DNA from: Calothrix sp. PCC 7103
Lineage (GTDB): Bacteria; Cyanobacteriota; Cyanobacteriia; Cyanobacteriales; Nostocaceae
DNA: 64,000 nucleotides
Assembly (NCBI RefSeq): GCF_000331305.1
Contig: NZ_KB217478.1
Span: 3,954,475-4,018,474, forward strand
Direction of reading: 5' to 3'
Part shown: positions 1 through 10,765 of the stretch, one piece after another
Layout: each line of letters begins with the position of its first letter
Position numbering within the stretch: the stretch's first letter is position 1
The notes under the pieces: model-generated
Told to the model about the DNA's origin: nothing
Database searches by the model: none
Seen by the model: the letters and a program-made list of their open reading frames with translations, nothing else
Translations under genes and position numbers: made by a program

Positions 1-1
1 T

Positions 2-1147
2 TATGAACATGCCGATCCTCGTAAAGGTGAACATAAAGAATGGGGTACGCTTGTATTTAATTATTCGCGGAATGAAGTTCGTAACTTTTTAGTAGCGAAT
101 GCTTTGTTCTGGTTTGATAAATATCATATTGATGGAATTCGCGTCGATGCTGTGGCATCAATGCTTTATCTTGACTACTGTCGTAAAGAGGGAGAATGGG
201 TAACAAATCAATATGGTGGTAGAGAAAATATTGAAGCTGCCGATTTTTTACGCCAAGTCAATCATTTATTGTTTAGCTATTTTCCAGGTGTACTTTCGAT
301 AGCTGAAGAGTCCACATCTTGGCCAATGGTGTCTTGGCCTACATATGTAGGTGGACTAGGTTTTAACTTGAAATGGAATATGGGCTGGATGCACGACATG
401 CTAGATTATTTCAGCATGGATCCTTGGTTCCGTCAGTTCCACCAGAACAATATTACTTTTAGTATTTGGTATAACCACAGCGAGAACTTCATGCTGGCGC
501 TATCGCATGACGAAGTGGTGCATGGTAAGAGTAATATTATTGGAAAAATGCCCGGTGATAGATGGCAAAAGTTTGCTAACGTCCGCTGTTTATTCTCATA
601 CATGTTTGCTCATCCTGGTAAGAAAACCATGTTTATGAGCATGGAATTTGGACAATGGAGCGAGTGGAATGTTTGGGGTGATTTGGAATGGGCTTTGTTA
701 CAGCACGAACCACACCATTTGTTAAAGCTGTTTTTCCAAGACTTAAATCATCTTTACCGCAGTGAACCTGCATTATATTCCCAAGATTTTGCCCAAGAGG
801 GGTTTGAGTGGATTGATTGTAGCGATAACCGTCATAGTGTTGCTGCGTTTATTCGTCGTGACAAAGACACAAATGATTTTATTGTCGTGGTTTGTAACTT
901 CACACCACAACCTCATTCGCACTACCGCATTGGTATTCCTGAACCAGGTTTTTACACCGAGTTATTTAATAGCGATGCGCGTAAGTACGGCGGCAGTAAT
1001 ATGGGCAACTTAGGAGGCAAGTGGACAGATAACTGGTCGATGCATAATCGCGAGTTCTCATTAGATTTATGCTTACCCCCACTAGGTGTGCTGCTTCTAA
1101 AGCTTGATAAAAATAGAACAGCTGCCGTAATGAATCAAGAAGTATAA
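2..1147 (+). CDS. glgB: 1,4-alpha-glucan branching enzyme, C-terminal part (5' end outside window)
   Basis: Glycogen branching enzyme (GH13) cuts alpha-1,4 chains and re-attaches them through alpha-1,6 bonds. The frame is open from base 2, so the gene begins left of the window and only about 381 residues are present. The second half of the catalytic barrel is visible: [12 protein letters not shown] carries the nucleophile Asp, SIAEEST the acid/base Glu and [10 protein letters not shown] the third acidic residue. The C-terminal all-beta domain follows and ends in [10 protein letters not shown]. The stop overlaps the convergent histidine kinase by 13 bases, so the two transcripts meet tail to tail. 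Glycogen phosphorylase lies at the other end of the window. Family assignment is secure. Confidence 0.95.
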   Translation, partial: YEHADPRKGEHKEWGTLVFNYSRNEVRNFLVANALFWFDKYHIDGIRVDAVASMLYLDYCRKEGEWVTNQYGGRENIEAADFLRQVNHLLFSYFPGVLSIAEESTSWPMVSWPTYVGGLGFNLKWNMGWMHDMLDYFSMDPWFRQFHQNNITFSIWYNHSENFMLALSHDEVVHGKSNIIGKMPGDRWQKFANVRCLFSYMFAHPGKKTMFMSMEFGQWSEWNVWGDLEWALLQHEPHHLLKLFFQDLNHLYRSEPALYSQDFAQEGFEWIDCSDNRHSVAAFIRRDKDTNDFIVVVCNFTPQPHSHYRIGIPEPGFYTELFNSDARKYGGSNMGNLGGKWTDNWSMHNREFSLDLCLPPLGVLLLKLDKNRTAAVMNQEV

Positions 1148-2943
1148 TTTTCCATATCTTGTGGAATGGGCATCCTTGCCCGTTCCAAATAAACAGGCGC
1201 CTTACCCAGAGGAAGCTCAATTTGAAATTCTGTACCTTCTCCTGGGTTAGAAATACAGCGAAGTTTACCTTGATGCTTTTCGATAATGATTTGGTAAGCA
1301 ATAGATAAACCTAACCCAGTTCCTTGACCAACTGGTTTGGTTGTAAAAAATGGGTCGAATATTTTTTGCTGTATTTGTTCTGGAATTCCACAACCATTAT
1401 CGCTAATGCTGATTAATATACTATTTTGTGAACTTTTTTGAGTGTTAATAGTGATTTTTAATACTTCTTTATCTTGAATTTGATTATTGACAAATGAATC
1501 TTCTAATGACTCTATTGCATTTATCAAAATATTCATGAACACTTGGTTAAGTTGTCCTGCAAAACACTCCACTAAAGGCAAATCAGAATAATTCTTAATT
1601 ACAGCAATTTCTGGGCGCCCATTTTGTTGGTTAAGACGACTTTGTAAAATCATCAAGGTGCTATCAATGCCTTCATGGATATTTACAATTTTCATTTCAG
1701 CCTCATCCAACCGTGAAAAATTTCGCAGCGAAACAACAATTTGTTGAATTCGGTCTGCTCCTATTTTCATCGATTTTAGTAGTAAAGGTATATCTTTTTC
1801 AAGAAACTCAAAGTCAATTTCTTGTATATAATCTTGAATTTGTTTTATTGGTTGAGGATAGTTATGTTGGTAAAGCTTTAATAATTTAAATAAGTCTTGG
1901 CAATACTCTTGAGCATAGACAAGATTGCCATAAATAAAATTCACAGGATTATTAATTTCGTGAGCAATACCCGCAACCATTTGTCCTAAGCTCGACATTT
2001 TTTCATTTTGAACTAGTTGTATTTGGGTACGTTGCAATTTATTTAAAGCTTCTTCAAGGTTTTGTTGTGCTAATTGACGTTCTGCTTCTAACCGTTTGCG
2101 TTCAGTAATATCAATTGCAATCGATACAACTCCTATAACTTCGCCAGTTCGAGCCACTAAGGGGTTATTGTACCATTCACAGATAATTATTCTACCGTCT
2201 GCCGTTAAGTTTTCATTTACACTATAGTTACCTACTCGTGACACCAACAAATCGCCTATAATTTTTTCAACATGCTCTTTTACATGCTCAGGAATTAACA
2301 TTTCAATATTACAACTAATTATTTGGTTTTCGGTATATCCAAATATTTTCTCTGCTGCTGGGTTCCATGACTGCACTTCAAGGTCGGGTGTCCATTCAAT
2401 TATTGCTAAAGGTATTTGTTCAATAAGTAATGACAGTCTTTGTTGTGATGCGCGCAGTCCTAGCTCAGTTTTTTGATGTTCTCCTATTTCTGCTTGTAGC
2501 ACTTGATTAATTTGTGCTAATTGTTGAGTTCTTTCTATAACAAGCGTTTCCATTTGAGCATACGCATTCTTAAGCGCTTCTTCAGTATGAAGGTGCTTGT
2601 CAATATTACTTGTTATATCTCGAATTGTACCAACTAGAAATTTATTGCCATTCTCATCTATCAATAATGTTTTCTTTGTAGAGATAATATGAGTTAAACC
2701 AGATGAATCAGTAAAAAATTCCTCGTTTTCACAAGGTTGATTTGTTAAAAAAACTTGTTCGTCTTTTTCCCAAAAAACATCCGCTTCTTCCTTGGGAAAA
2801 AAATCATAGTCTGTTTTTCCAATTAATGAATCTCGCTTATGCCCTATAAAATCACAGAAAGCATCATTTAAAAAAACCCAAATATGCTGTGAATCTTTGA
2901 CAAATATTGGGTCAGATATACTATTCAATATTTGTAGTAACAA
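1135..2943 (-). CDS. PAS-domain sensor histidine kinase
   Basis: Two-component sensor kinase of 602 residues. Two PAS domains can be read (about residues 1-115 and 165-285), joined by coiled-coil. The phospho-acceptor H-box [10 protein letters not shown] lies near residue 328, and a complete ATPase domain follows: N-box [23 protein letters not shown] and [11 protein letters not shown]. No membrane segment is seen, so it is probably soluble. The start is TTG at 2943, preceded by GGGAG seven bases upstream. The last residues ([17 protein letters not shown]) are translated from a copy of a dispersed hairpin repeat, so the C-terminus looks extended by repeat DNA. Ligand and partner regulator are unknown; no response regulator is adjacent. 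Confidence 0.9.
   Translation of the reverse strand: MLLQILNSISDPIFVKDSQHIWVFLNDAFCDFIGHKRDSLIGKTDYDFFPKEEADVFWEKDEQVFLTNQPCENEEFFTDSSGLTHIISTKKTLLIDENGNKFLVGTIRDITSNIDKHLHTEEALKNAYAQMETLVIERTQQLAQINQVLQAEIGEHQKTELGLRASQQRLSLLIEQIPLAIIEWTPDLEVQSWNPAAEKIFGYTENQIISCNIEMLIPEHVKEHVEKIIGDLLVSRVGNYSVNENLTADGRIIICEWYNNPLVARTGEVIGVVSIAIDITERKRLEAERQLAQQNLEEALNKLQRTQIQLVQNEKMSSLGQMVAGIAHEINNPVNFIYGNLVYAQEYCQDLFKLLKLYQHNYPQPIKQIQDYIQEIDFEFLEKDIPLLLKSMKIGADRIQQIVVSLRNFSRLDEAEMKIVNIHEGIDSTLMILQSRLNQQNGRPEIAVIKNYSDLPLVECFAGQLNQVFMNILINAIESLEDSFVNNQIQDKEVLKITINTQKSSQNSILISISDNGCGIPEQIQQKIFDPFFTTKPVGQGTGLGLSIAYQIIIEKHQGKLRCISNPGEGTEFQIELPLGKAPVYLERARMPIPQDMENYTS
1158..1187. repeat. dispersed hairpin repeat, family A
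   Basis: Contains GGGCATCCTTGCCCG, a short stem around a TCCT loop, flanked by GTGGAAT and GTTCCA. Further copies lie near 8902, 10527, 56878 and 61811. This copy sits at the convergent ends of glgB and the kinase gene and encodes the kinase's last residues. Confidence 0.8.
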
Positions 2944-3154
2944 GTCAATTCTCCCTGCCAGTTATGTAGATTACTCTAAGTATTGGTTTGATTTGAAACT
3001 ATTTATTGCTCCCAGCACAGCTAAATTTTTTATTACTGATAAGTACTATGTTAATAAGTATTATTTTCATATTCATTAATTATATTACATACTACGCCAT
3101 AAATAGTATTTTTTTATACGTGAATTTTCTAAAATTTAGTGCTGAAGCGCGAGT

Positions 3155-4036
3155 CTATAAATGTCTTTGTAAAATTCCAATTAGAACAGCTGGCGTCTCA
3201 AGATGAAGCAAAATTCCGGTATTGGGTATTGTGTAAAAGTTTTGAATAGCAGTTGTATTTAACAATGACAATCTTTGCCCAAGACGAAGGCGTGTAAACT
3301 GTGCTTGTTCTCCCCAAAATATCGTTGTTGGTATTATCAGTTGTTGAATATATAGACTTAAATCGAAATATAAGTTACCGCGTAGAAATGCTAATGCTGA
3401 AAATTTTGCATTTGGTTGTTGTGCGCTATATAAATATGCTTGTACCATTTCTTGGGTAACAAGTTGAGGCGATACGAAGAGGAAACTTTGTAAAAAATTA
3501 CGAACCGCTAGCTCATTTTCGGCGCCTAGAGTATATATCAAGTCTTCTAACAAAGGTAAGCTGATAAGTCCAAGTGGTAGTCGTCTACCGGCGCCTTCGC
3601 CAAAGTCATTAAATCCGGAAGGACAAATTAGAAATAATTGTTTAAATAAACTTGGTTGAGTAATAGCAAGTCGAATTGCTAAAGCAGCAGTTAATGAAGA
3701 TGCAATAACTGTAACGGGAGAATCACAAGTTTGATTAATAAATTCTGTAATCGTGGTTAGATAATCATTAATAGTATAGTTACGAACTGGATGCGCGGAA
3801 TCTCCCCAACCAATTAAATCAGGCGCCAAAATTCGATGTGTTGCGGCGAAAGCTGGATAAACTTTAGACCATTCATAAGCAGAGGCGCCGCCACCAAAAT
3901 TATGTAGAAAGAGAAGCGTGGGTCTTTGATGTTCGTGTATTAACCAGGGAGCGACACTTTGAGTATAGTAAACGATGTTCCCTTGCGACGTTGGAATCAC
4001 TTTTTGTCCAAAACCAGGTGGTTGAAATTGAAGCAC
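3155..4036 (-). CDS. alpha/beta-fold hydrolase
   Basis: A 293-residue alpha/beta hydrolase. The oxyanion-hole region LLFLHNFGGG, the strand RILAPDLIGWGDSAHP, a nucleophile elbow VTVIASSLTAA (Ser in a relaxed G-x-S-x-G context) and a late His in LLHLETPAVL form a plausible catalytic triad. The start is GTG at 4036, forming the peptide MLQFQPPGFG. The DUF99 gene lies 39 bases upstream on the same strand, so the two may be co-transcribed. Substrate cannot be told; cyanobacterial relatives are annotated only as alpha/beta hydrolases. No signal peptide is visible. Confidence 0.85.
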   Translation of the reverse strand: MLQFQPPGFGQKVIPTSQGNIVYYTQSVAPWLIHEHQRPTLLFLHNFGGGASAYEWSKVYPAFAATHRILAPDLIGWGDSAHPVRNYTINDYLTTITEFINQTCDSPVTVIASSLTAALAIRLAITQPSLFKQLFLICPSGFNDFGEGAGRRLPLGLISLPLLEDLIYTLGAENELAVRNFLQSFLFVSPQLVTQEMVQAYLYSAQQPNAKFSALAFLRGNLYFDLSLYIQQLIIPTTIFWGEQAQFTRLRLGQRLSLLNTTAIQNFYTIPNTGILLHLETPAVLIGILQRHL

Positions 4037-4075
4037 GTTTTTATCCCCGTTAAATAAACCACAAGTAATTATATT

Positions 4076-4660
4076 TTAAGCAGAACTGCCACTTTCACCT
4101 TTAATTACTGCTGCTCCAATTAGATGGGCTAATCTCAAAGCTTCGGGAACTTTACCGCAGTCAGTTAACCGCTGTAATACAGATGCTGTAACCGAAGGAT
4201 GTTCACCACAAACTTGAAAAACAAAAGGTGGATATTCATAAATTGTTCCTGCGCTCCTTAGTAGCTCTAATCGTTTTTCAGGATAAGGTAAACGACTTAT
4301 TGGCTCTAGCATTGCCGTTAAATCAGGTTTTCTTCGCATTACAGCAACACAAGGAATTTGTAAACGCGCGCACAATTCAGGTAAGTTAACAAAATTTAAT
4401 CCCCCAAATCCAATTCCATCGAGTAACACAATATGTAATTGTGGCAGAAACTTACCACCAATGAGTAAATTACATATTGTATCGGTAGAATCAAAACCAT
4501 CTTGTTGAATTTGTCCCCACACCATTCCTTCAAACCGTGTTTGCGCGCAAATAATCCCTGCTAGATTTACATTCTCTTTTGAACCGCGAATAAATGGCGC
4601 ATCATCGAAACCTACGACGCGGATTGTTCGATTCAATTTAAGTAATGATTCTAGTTTCAT
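4076..4660 (-). CDS. DUF99 family protein
   Basis: A 194-residue protein with the DUF99 signature: RVVGFDDAPF near the N-terminus, QQDGFDSTDTI, and LLDGIGFGGLNFVNL in the centre. DUF99 proteins occur in archaea and some bacteria, are related to the endonuclease V fold, and are sometimes annotated as endonuclease dU. Whether this protein is a nuclease cannot be read from sequence. The gene lies directly upstream of the alpha/beta hydrolase on the same strand. The start ATG at 4660 gives the conserved N-terminus and is the natural choice. Confidence 0.8.
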   Translation of the reverse strand: MKLESLLKLNRTIRVVGFDDAPFIRGSKENVNLAGIICAQTRFEGMVWGQIQQDGFDSTDTICNLLIGGKFLPQLHIVLLDGIGFGGLNFVNLPELCARLQIPCVAVMRRKPDLTAMLEPISRLPYPEKRLELLRSAGTIYEYPPFVFQVCGEHPSVTASVLQRLTDCGKVPEALRLAHLIGAAVIKGESGSSA

Positions 4661-4789
4661 AACGAGTTAAATTTTTATATACTTAGAAAAAACAGTATTA
4701 TCTGTAACACTATTGCTGTAGCACGGATTTACATTTTTGCGGTGAATCGATACAATACAACTAATGAATTTTGACAACGACAAAAAAAT

Positions 4790-4834
4790 AAAAGCTGACT
4801 TCAACCTTTACCAGTAGATGAAGCCAGCGCTTTT
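4790..4834 (-). terminator. candidate intrinsic terminator
   Basis: On the minus strand an imperfect stem (AAAAGCGCTGGCTTCA against TGAAGTCAGCTTTT, with a small bulge) is followed by a T-rich run. It lies about 320 bases past the response regulator stop and could end that transcript. The rest of 4661-5157 holds no gene that I can recognise. Confidence 0.45.
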
Positions 4835-5007
4835 AAAATCAACTTTATTGACAGCAATCGAGTTGAATATTAGTACTCATCATGGTCCAGATGATGAAGT
4901 AATCAGGGTGTTGATAAGTTAACAGTTGAGTATGAAAAGCCGCAAAATGCTTTTATTCTCTGCTAACACCATGCCATTAGTTCAAATCTACCAGTTTAGA
5001 GTTTTAG

Positions 5008-5067
5008 ACATGTTGCGCTCTCGCCTTTAAGCTGCTCTAACCTTAAGAGCGCGAGCTTGCGACATGT
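5008..5067. other. long imperfect hairpin downstream of the response regulator
   Basis: ACATGTTGCG at the left and TTGCGACATGT at the right pair as outer arms, with CTCTCGCCTTTAAG and CTTAAGAGCGCGAG forming a partly matched inner stem. It lies about 90 bases past the response regulator stop and could be a 3' stabiliser or terminator part. Confidence 0.5.
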
Positions 5068-5157
5068 ATGAAGCTTGTATTGCGACCAAAAGTTCGGACA
5101 TTAAAGCATCACAACAGTGAACTGATGGAACTGAACTGAAATTTTGGGTGCCAACTT

Positions 5158-5892
5158 TTAAGCCATTTGGTTTTCAATCGCCCACCGTGCCAACTCGGTA
5201 CGGTTATGTAGATTGGTTTTGCCTAACATATTGGAAACATGGCTTTCGACAGTTCGCTGACTAACGTTGAGTTCTTCAGCAATTTCGCGGTTAGCTAAAC
5301 CTCGTGCAACAAACTGAACGACCTTAAGTTCGGTTGGAGTTAGCTGTACATCAAAGGGAACTTGGATCCGAGAACCATTTTCTCCTCCTTTGGCTTGATG
5401 TTCTTTCCAACGAATCGTTTGTTTGAGAGAAGATTCAACTTGCGCGACGAGTTCTTCTGGTTCAAAAGGCTTGACCATATAAACATCGGCGCCTTTGTTA
5501 AGTCCTTTAACACGGTCGGCACTTTGTCCTTTAGCGGACAAAAACAGTACGGGGATCCAACTAGTACGCTCAGTTTGCCGGACTTGTTCAACAAAGGTGT
5601 ATCCATCCATTTCTGGCATCATCACGTCGCAAATAATCATGTCTGGAATATCCTGCTCTAAAATTTCCAGAGCTTCGCGACCATTTTCGGCAGTGATGAC
5701 TTCGTATCCTCGGAATTCCAAGTAATCCTTTACCAGCAAAATGAGGTTAGGGTCATCATCGATAAGTAAAAGTCGTTTATGTTCTTTCATGCTGGGTTCT
5801 TTCATAGCAGTGGCACTTGTCGCACTTCGGTCCATGAGGTCTTGATTCGTTATCCTCTGTATTGAGTGGTTGAGATGTTGGTTTTCCCACAA
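5158..5892 (-). CDS. NarL/LuxR-type response regulator, probably Rre1/Ycf29-like
   Basis: Receiver domain (RLLLIDDDPN, phospho-acceptor Asp in MIICDVMMPEMDGY, Lys in YMVKPFEPEE) joined to a C-terminal LuxR helix-turn-helix (LTPTELKVVQFVARGLANREIAEELNVS split over residues ~182-210). It is a DNA-binding regulator controlled by a sensor kinase. Architecture and the sequence around ANREIAEELNVS resemble cyanobacterial Rre1 (plastid Ycf29), which in model cyanobacteria works with Hik2/Hik34 in heat, salt and redox responses that include groESL. That identity is inferred. The groES-groEL operon lies about 0.9 kb upstream on the other strand. The longest frame uses TTG at 5892 without a clear ribosome site; ATGs at 5835, 5805 and 5790 are real alternatives. 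Confidence 0.85.
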   Translation of the reverse strand: MWENQHLNHSIQRITNQDLMDRSATSATAMKEPSMKEHKRLLLIDDDPNLILLVKDYLEFRGYEVITAENGREALEILEQDIPDMIICDVMMPEMDGYTFVEQVRQTERTSWIPVLFLSAKGQSADRVKGLNKGADVYMVKPFEPEELVAQVESSLKQTIRWKEHQAKGGENGSRIQVPFDVQLTPTELKVVQFVARGLANREIAEELNVSQRTVESHVSNMLGKTNLHNRTELARWAIENQMA

Positions 5893-6787
5893 AACTTGCC
5901 AATACTCTTTTTAGTTTCCAAAGTGACCAACACTTTTTTTAACCGCAAGACTTGGGGCAAAAGTCCAGTAAGGATACGTAGAGCAGTAGTATTTATAATG
6001 CGCTATTATATATCGCTTTGAAGAGTGCGGGTGAAAAAACACTGATTAAATAATAATTATTCAAGTTTACCGGATCGGTATTGGTACTAGATGCTCCCAG
6101 GAGAAAAACCCGCGTCGCGCATAGCTTACTGCTTGTTCATATCCTTCATGCGTTGGTGAAGAAACCTTGTTGGAGTCATAAAGCAGGCGTCCTGGTTAAA
6201 TTAGTTCTTGAATAAGACGTTCAATCATTTTTACTCTTCGCGGGCGAAAAAGACCGCACCATCCGGTAAACTACCATTATCGTTCGAGAGCAACAAACTC
6301 GCAAGCAGTTCGTTAATTGTTCTGAAAATTAACTGAGTAAACCGGAAGTAAATAATCGAGTTTAGTTTTTTGAGACGTTTTTCAAGTAATTCCATAATTC
6401 CAAATAATCTTGGTTTGGGCAACCACTATTAAATAGAAGCGAGAGCAAACTCTAGAAACAGGCTATTCCTAAGCGTACCCTTACTCTCGTTAAATCTACA
6501 GAATTACTTAGGATTTTTTGACCGGATAGCTTGGTAGATTTTGGTATTTTACTGCCCTTGATTAGCATCATCTCCTGATTAAACTACACATCCTGATTAC
6601 TGTTCTATATCAATTTCCACCGTTTGCAAATAAATTTGAAGACACAAAAATTTTCGTGAACCAAGAGAATTTACTCATAATTCGATTTTTTTAAGTATTT
6701 ATACTCAATTATTCTAAATCTATATTATTCAAGTTCGGGAACCCGTACATGGTTATTTCTTGCCAACAGCAGCCATATTTAGTTACA
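5893..6787. other. intergenic region between response regulator and groES
   Basis: About 0.9 kb without a convincing gene. A minus-strand frame at 6231-6422 (internal ATG at 6395) lacks recognisable domains and a clear ribosome site and is probably chance. The right end holds the groES promoter region and runs into the CIRCE operator. Confidence 0.5.
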
Positions 6788-6814
6788 TTAGCACTCATGA
6801 GTCGAGAGTGCTAA
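6788..6814. promoter_or_regulatory. CIRCE operator (HrcA binding site) of groESL
   Basis: TTAGCACTC, nine spacer bases, then GAGTGCTAA: a perfect 9-9-9 CIRCE inverted repeat ending 13 bases before the groES start codon. CIRCE is the operator of the heat-shock repressor HrcA, so groESL should be repressed at normal temperature and released by heat. The position over the leader fits repression at the promoter or 5' UTR. Confidence 0.97.
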
Positions 6815-6827
6815 AAAGTAAATTCCT

Positions 6828-7142
6828 ATGGCAGCTGTATCTTTAGTAAGCGTATCCACTGTTAAACCTTTAGGAGACCGCGTTTTCATCAAAGTAAACG
6901 CAGCAGAAGAGAAGACCGCAGGTGGTCTGTACTTGCCCGATAATGCACAAGAAAAGCCCCAAGTTGGCGAAGTTGTTGCAGTTGGCGACGGTAAGTATAA
7001 AGATGACGGAAATCGCGTGGCTATGGACGTGAAAGTAGGGGACAAAGTTCTCTACTCTAAGTACGCAGGTACTGACATCAAGCTAGGTACCGACGAGTAC
7101 ATATTACTCTCAGAGAAAGATATTTTGGCTGTTGTTAGCTAA
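6828..7142 (+). CDS. groES: co-chaperonin GroES
   Basis: 104-residue GroES, the seven-subunit lid of the GroEL chamber. Family landmarks are present: [12 protein letters not shown], the mobile loop [14 protein letters not shown], the roof segment and the C-terminal [15 protein letters not shown]. The start [10 protein letters not shown] is the usual cyanobacterial N-terminus. groEL follows 107 bases downstream, and the CIRCE operator precedes the start codon, so the two form a heat-shock operon. Length is normal for the family. Confidence 0.98.
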   Translation: MAAVSLVSVSTVKPLGDRVFIKVNAAEEKTAGGLYLPDNAQEKPQVGEVVAVGDGKYKDDGNRVAMDVKVGDKVLYSKYAGTDIKLGTDEYILLSEKDILAVVS

Positions 7143-7234
7143 AACTTCGTTTGGCTAATTGGCTAACAAGGAATAAAAGTTAGCAATTAGCAATTTATCA
7201 TTCATGCTTCTACATTCATAAATCGCGACTTTAA

Positions 7235-8890
<1,656 letters not shown>

Positions 8891-8901
8891 TTGATCCCCC
8901 T

Positions 8902-8929
8902 CTTGTGGAGCGGGCATCCTTGCCCGCCT
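8902..8929. repeat. dispersed hairpin repeat, family A
   Basis: CGGGCATCCTTGCCCG, a perfect 6-bp stem with a 4-base loop, flanked by GTGGAG. It lies between the groEL stop and the terminator. Confidence 0.8.
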
Positions 8930-8936
8930 CTTTCCC

Positions 8937-8976
8937 AAAAAACAGTTGCTTCTTCACATAGGAGCAGCTGTTTTTT
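8937..8976 (+). terminator. intrinsic terminator of groESL
   Basis: AAAAAACAGTTGCT pairs with AGCAGCTGTTTTTT (one G-T pair) around a 12-base loop and ends in a T run, 46 bases after the groEL stop. It is a typical rho-independent terminator. Confidence 0.85.
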
Positions 8977-9176
8977 ATGTTTAATTTTTATGGGTTGTGG
9001 CACATCTGTCTTGTGGTGTACAGTGATATATTTGTTTTTAAGTTATTAGGCGCAGAGGGCACTTAAGAGTTGAGGAATTAACCACAAAGGCACAAAGGAC
9101 ACAAAGAAAGAAGCTCTTTCTTATTCCCCCGCCATTTCGGGGCTAAGGGGATCAAAACGAGACAATGGTATTTATA

Positions 9177-9318
9177 TATACTGCTAATGGGTAGAATATA
9201 AACTTTGTCATGCTGAACGAAACGTAGTGCAGTGAAGCATCTTAGAGATTCTAGCCTGCGGCAAATGCTCCGCCGGAGCGCTACGCTCAGAATGACATTT
9301 CTTACCCGTGTTAAGTAT
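9177..9318. mobile_element. MITE-like hairpin repeat, copy 1 (long form)
   Basis: About 142 bases beginning TATACTGCTAATGGGTA and ending TTACCCGTGTTAAGTATA, so the ends are imperfect inverted repeats, and the inner arms (GTCATGCTGAACG, CGCTCAGAATGACAT) also pair. A nearly identical copy lies at 29283-29400. This one carries about 24 extra bases with GCTCCGCCGGAGC near the middle. It encodes nothing. A non-autonomous, MITE-like repeat is the best reading. Confidence 0.75.
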
Positions 9319-9370
9319 AACTTTCCAAACATCTCTTATGACAGACCCCCTTCGGAGGAGGAATTTTACA

Positions 9371-9586
9371 TTGGAATGTCTACACTGTAAATCAAAAATG
9401 CGACGTGAGACCGCTCCTTATAGAATTGAGAAAAATGGCTATCATCTAACTTGGAATGCAGTTCCTGCATGGGTTTGTGACCAGTGCGGTGAATCTTTAT
9501 TTGAAGCGCATGAAGTTGATTTAATCCAAGAAGCTCTTGTGGTGTTAGATAGTATAACTGCTACATTAGCAGCAGTAGGAAACTAA
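9371..9586 (+). CDS. YgiT-type zinc-finger protein (orphan antitoxin-like)
   Basis: A 71-residue protein with two CxxC pairs (CLHC and CDQC), the zinc finger of the YgiT/MqsA N-terminal family, followed by a short helical tail (FEAHEVDLIQEALVVLD). In this family such mini-proteins usually pair with a DUF4258 or MqsR-like toxin and act as antitoxin or as its zinc domain. The start chosen is TTG at 9371, because a strong GGAGGAGGA lies about nine bases upstream; an upstream in-frame ATG at 9338 has none. No toxin gene is adjacent: a hairpin repeat occupies the upstream flank. It may be an orphan. Confidence 0.75.
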   Translation: MECLHCKSKMRRETAPYRIEKNGYHLTWNAVPAWVCDQCGESLFEAHEVDLIQEALVVLDSITATLAAVGN

Positions 9587-9745
9587 TTTTCAAATTGAAT
9601 TTTATTTTGTTTATTTGCATGTTTTATAAAAATTGGTTGGTAAAGACGCGATTAATCGCGTCTCTACAATGTGCGATTTGATGAAAGATTTAGAATTCCA
9701 ATATTTTTTAAAAGTAACAATAGGTTTAATAAATCTAAATTTTAG

Positions 9746-9973
9746 TTAGAGTAAGGTATTAATGAAATAGTCTTTTCCTTCAAACCAGGAAGATTCTCCA
9801 TGTCCTTTCAGGGTAAGAAGTTCTCCTCTCGAATTCCAAATTTTTATAGTTTTGTCCTCGCTACCACTTGCGAGTTTTTGCCCATCCGGACTAAACGCAA
9901 CTGATTTAACTTTATCTGAATGTCCTTTTAGATTAGTTCTAAATACAAAGTTTTGCATTTCCATGTTTAACAT
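9746..9973 (-). pseudogene. WD40-repeat fragment
   Basis: A 75-residue frame with one clear WD40 repeat ([17 protein letters not shown], then [15 protein letters not shown]) and the start of a second that breaks off after [13 protein letters not shown]40 propellers need about seven repeats, so this is a remnant of a larger gene. It resembles the repeats of the large proteins at 41-50 kb. An AAA+ ATPase remnant on the opposite strand begins directly beyond it, suggesting rearranged debris. Confidence 0.65.
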
Positions 9974-9975
9974 CT

Positions 9976-10263
9976 GAAATTTATAAATTTTTTTACTTTG
10001 ATGATTATAAACCTGAAGAGCTAGTAAGTATTTTTGAGGAGATTTGTCAAAAAAATCACTTTAATTTAAATGAAGCATCTAGAGAAGTATTACTAAACAA
10101 GTTTAACGATTTGTATACTAAAAAAGATAAAAACTTTGGAAATGGGAGACTTGTAAGAAATATCTTTGAAAAAACAATCGAGCGACAGGCAAACCGATTA
10201 GTCATGCTTTCTGGAGTTGCTAAAGAAGAAATGATAACTATTATGCCTGAAGATATTCCTTAA
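9976..10263 (+). pseudogene. C-terminal fragment of a CbxX/CfqX-type AAA+ ATPase
   Basis: Open for about 95 codons with no start codon in a sensible place. The peptide runs [18 protein letters not shown], then FGNGRLVRNIFEKTIERQ, then ANRL, ending MPEDIP. The pattern with FGNGR.VRN.FE and RQANR is the C-terminal helical lid of CbxX/SpoVK-type AAA+ ATPases. Walker A and B are absent, as the 5' part is missing. It is therefore a remnant of a gene, overlapped by nothing else and followed by further decayed DNA. Confidence 0.65.
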
Positions 10264-10305
10264 ATAGGCGCCACCTAATTACATGTACTATGATTGTGTT
10301 TATAT

Positions 10306-10488
10306 TTATGGCGTTTGCAGAAAGGTTGAATTTTGTGATTCTAATAATTTGCGTTCGACATCGCGGGTTATTTCCAAAGTATCGGTAACTGTTCTTTCTT
10401 GTGCAATTTAACCTTGTAAATCATTTGAGGTTGCTAAATAAACACCTTTTAGCAGTTTTTCAATATGAATCTTAACCAATCTTTTCAT
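10306..10488 (-). pseudogene. HicB-like antitoxin gene with in-frame stop
   Basis: From ATG at 10488 the minus strand reads MKRLVKIHIEKLLKGVYLAT, SNDLQG, then TAA at 10408-10410, then IAQERTVTDTLEITRDV to a second stop at 10306. The peptide matches the HicB/DUF1902 antitoxin pattern (EKL..GVYLAT.DLQGL.AQGRT..ETLEI..DV), with the stop replacing the Leu expected after DLQG. No HicA toxin is seen nearby. It is a dead antitoxin gene unless a stop is read through. Confidence 0.65.
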
Positions 10489-10526
10489 TTTGATATTTGT
10501 TCTGTTTGTATAAAATATGCTTATTT

Positions 10527-10554
10527 GACGGGCAGGGATGCCCGTTCCATAAGA
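10527..10554. repeat. dispersed hairpin repeat, family A
   Basis: Inverted copy: CGGGCAGGGATGCCCG with flanking TTCCATAAGA. It lies between the HicB-like and Ro-like remnants. Confidence 0.75.
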
Positions 10555-10607
10555 GGAGTATTAAATTCCTATCATTGTTTTAAATTCTTCTAAGGCTTGA
10601 AAATGAC

Positions 10608-10695
10608 CTACTTTCCAGCATCAAACATATATTCCCCACTACGCCCCTGAATCATTTCTGATTCGCGTCCAGGGACAGGCTGATTTTGGGGTTAT
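10608..10695 (-). pseudogene. fragment of a TROVE/Ro60-like RNA-binding protein
   Basis: The minus strand encodes PQNQPVPGRESEMIQGRSG followed by EYMFDAGK and a stop. This matches the N-terminal start of bacterial Ro (Rsr/TROVE) proteins (QPIPGRE.EM..NRAGG). Beyond the stop, another frame reads VGHFQALEEFKTMIGI, which may be the end of a different gene or a frameshifted continuation. Bacterial Ro proteins bind Y RNAs and aid RNA quality control. Only some 25 residues remain, so assignment is moderate. Confidence 0.5.
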
Positions 10696-10765
10696 CAGCA
10701 GTAACTAAAAATCCTAGTATTTCATAGGATTTATGAGATTTTTGATTTCAAGATTTAGAAAGCCA

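Noticed and set aside
6231..6422. 63-residue minus-strand ORF before groES
   Set aside because: No recognisable domain, weak start, AT-rich; treated as chance.
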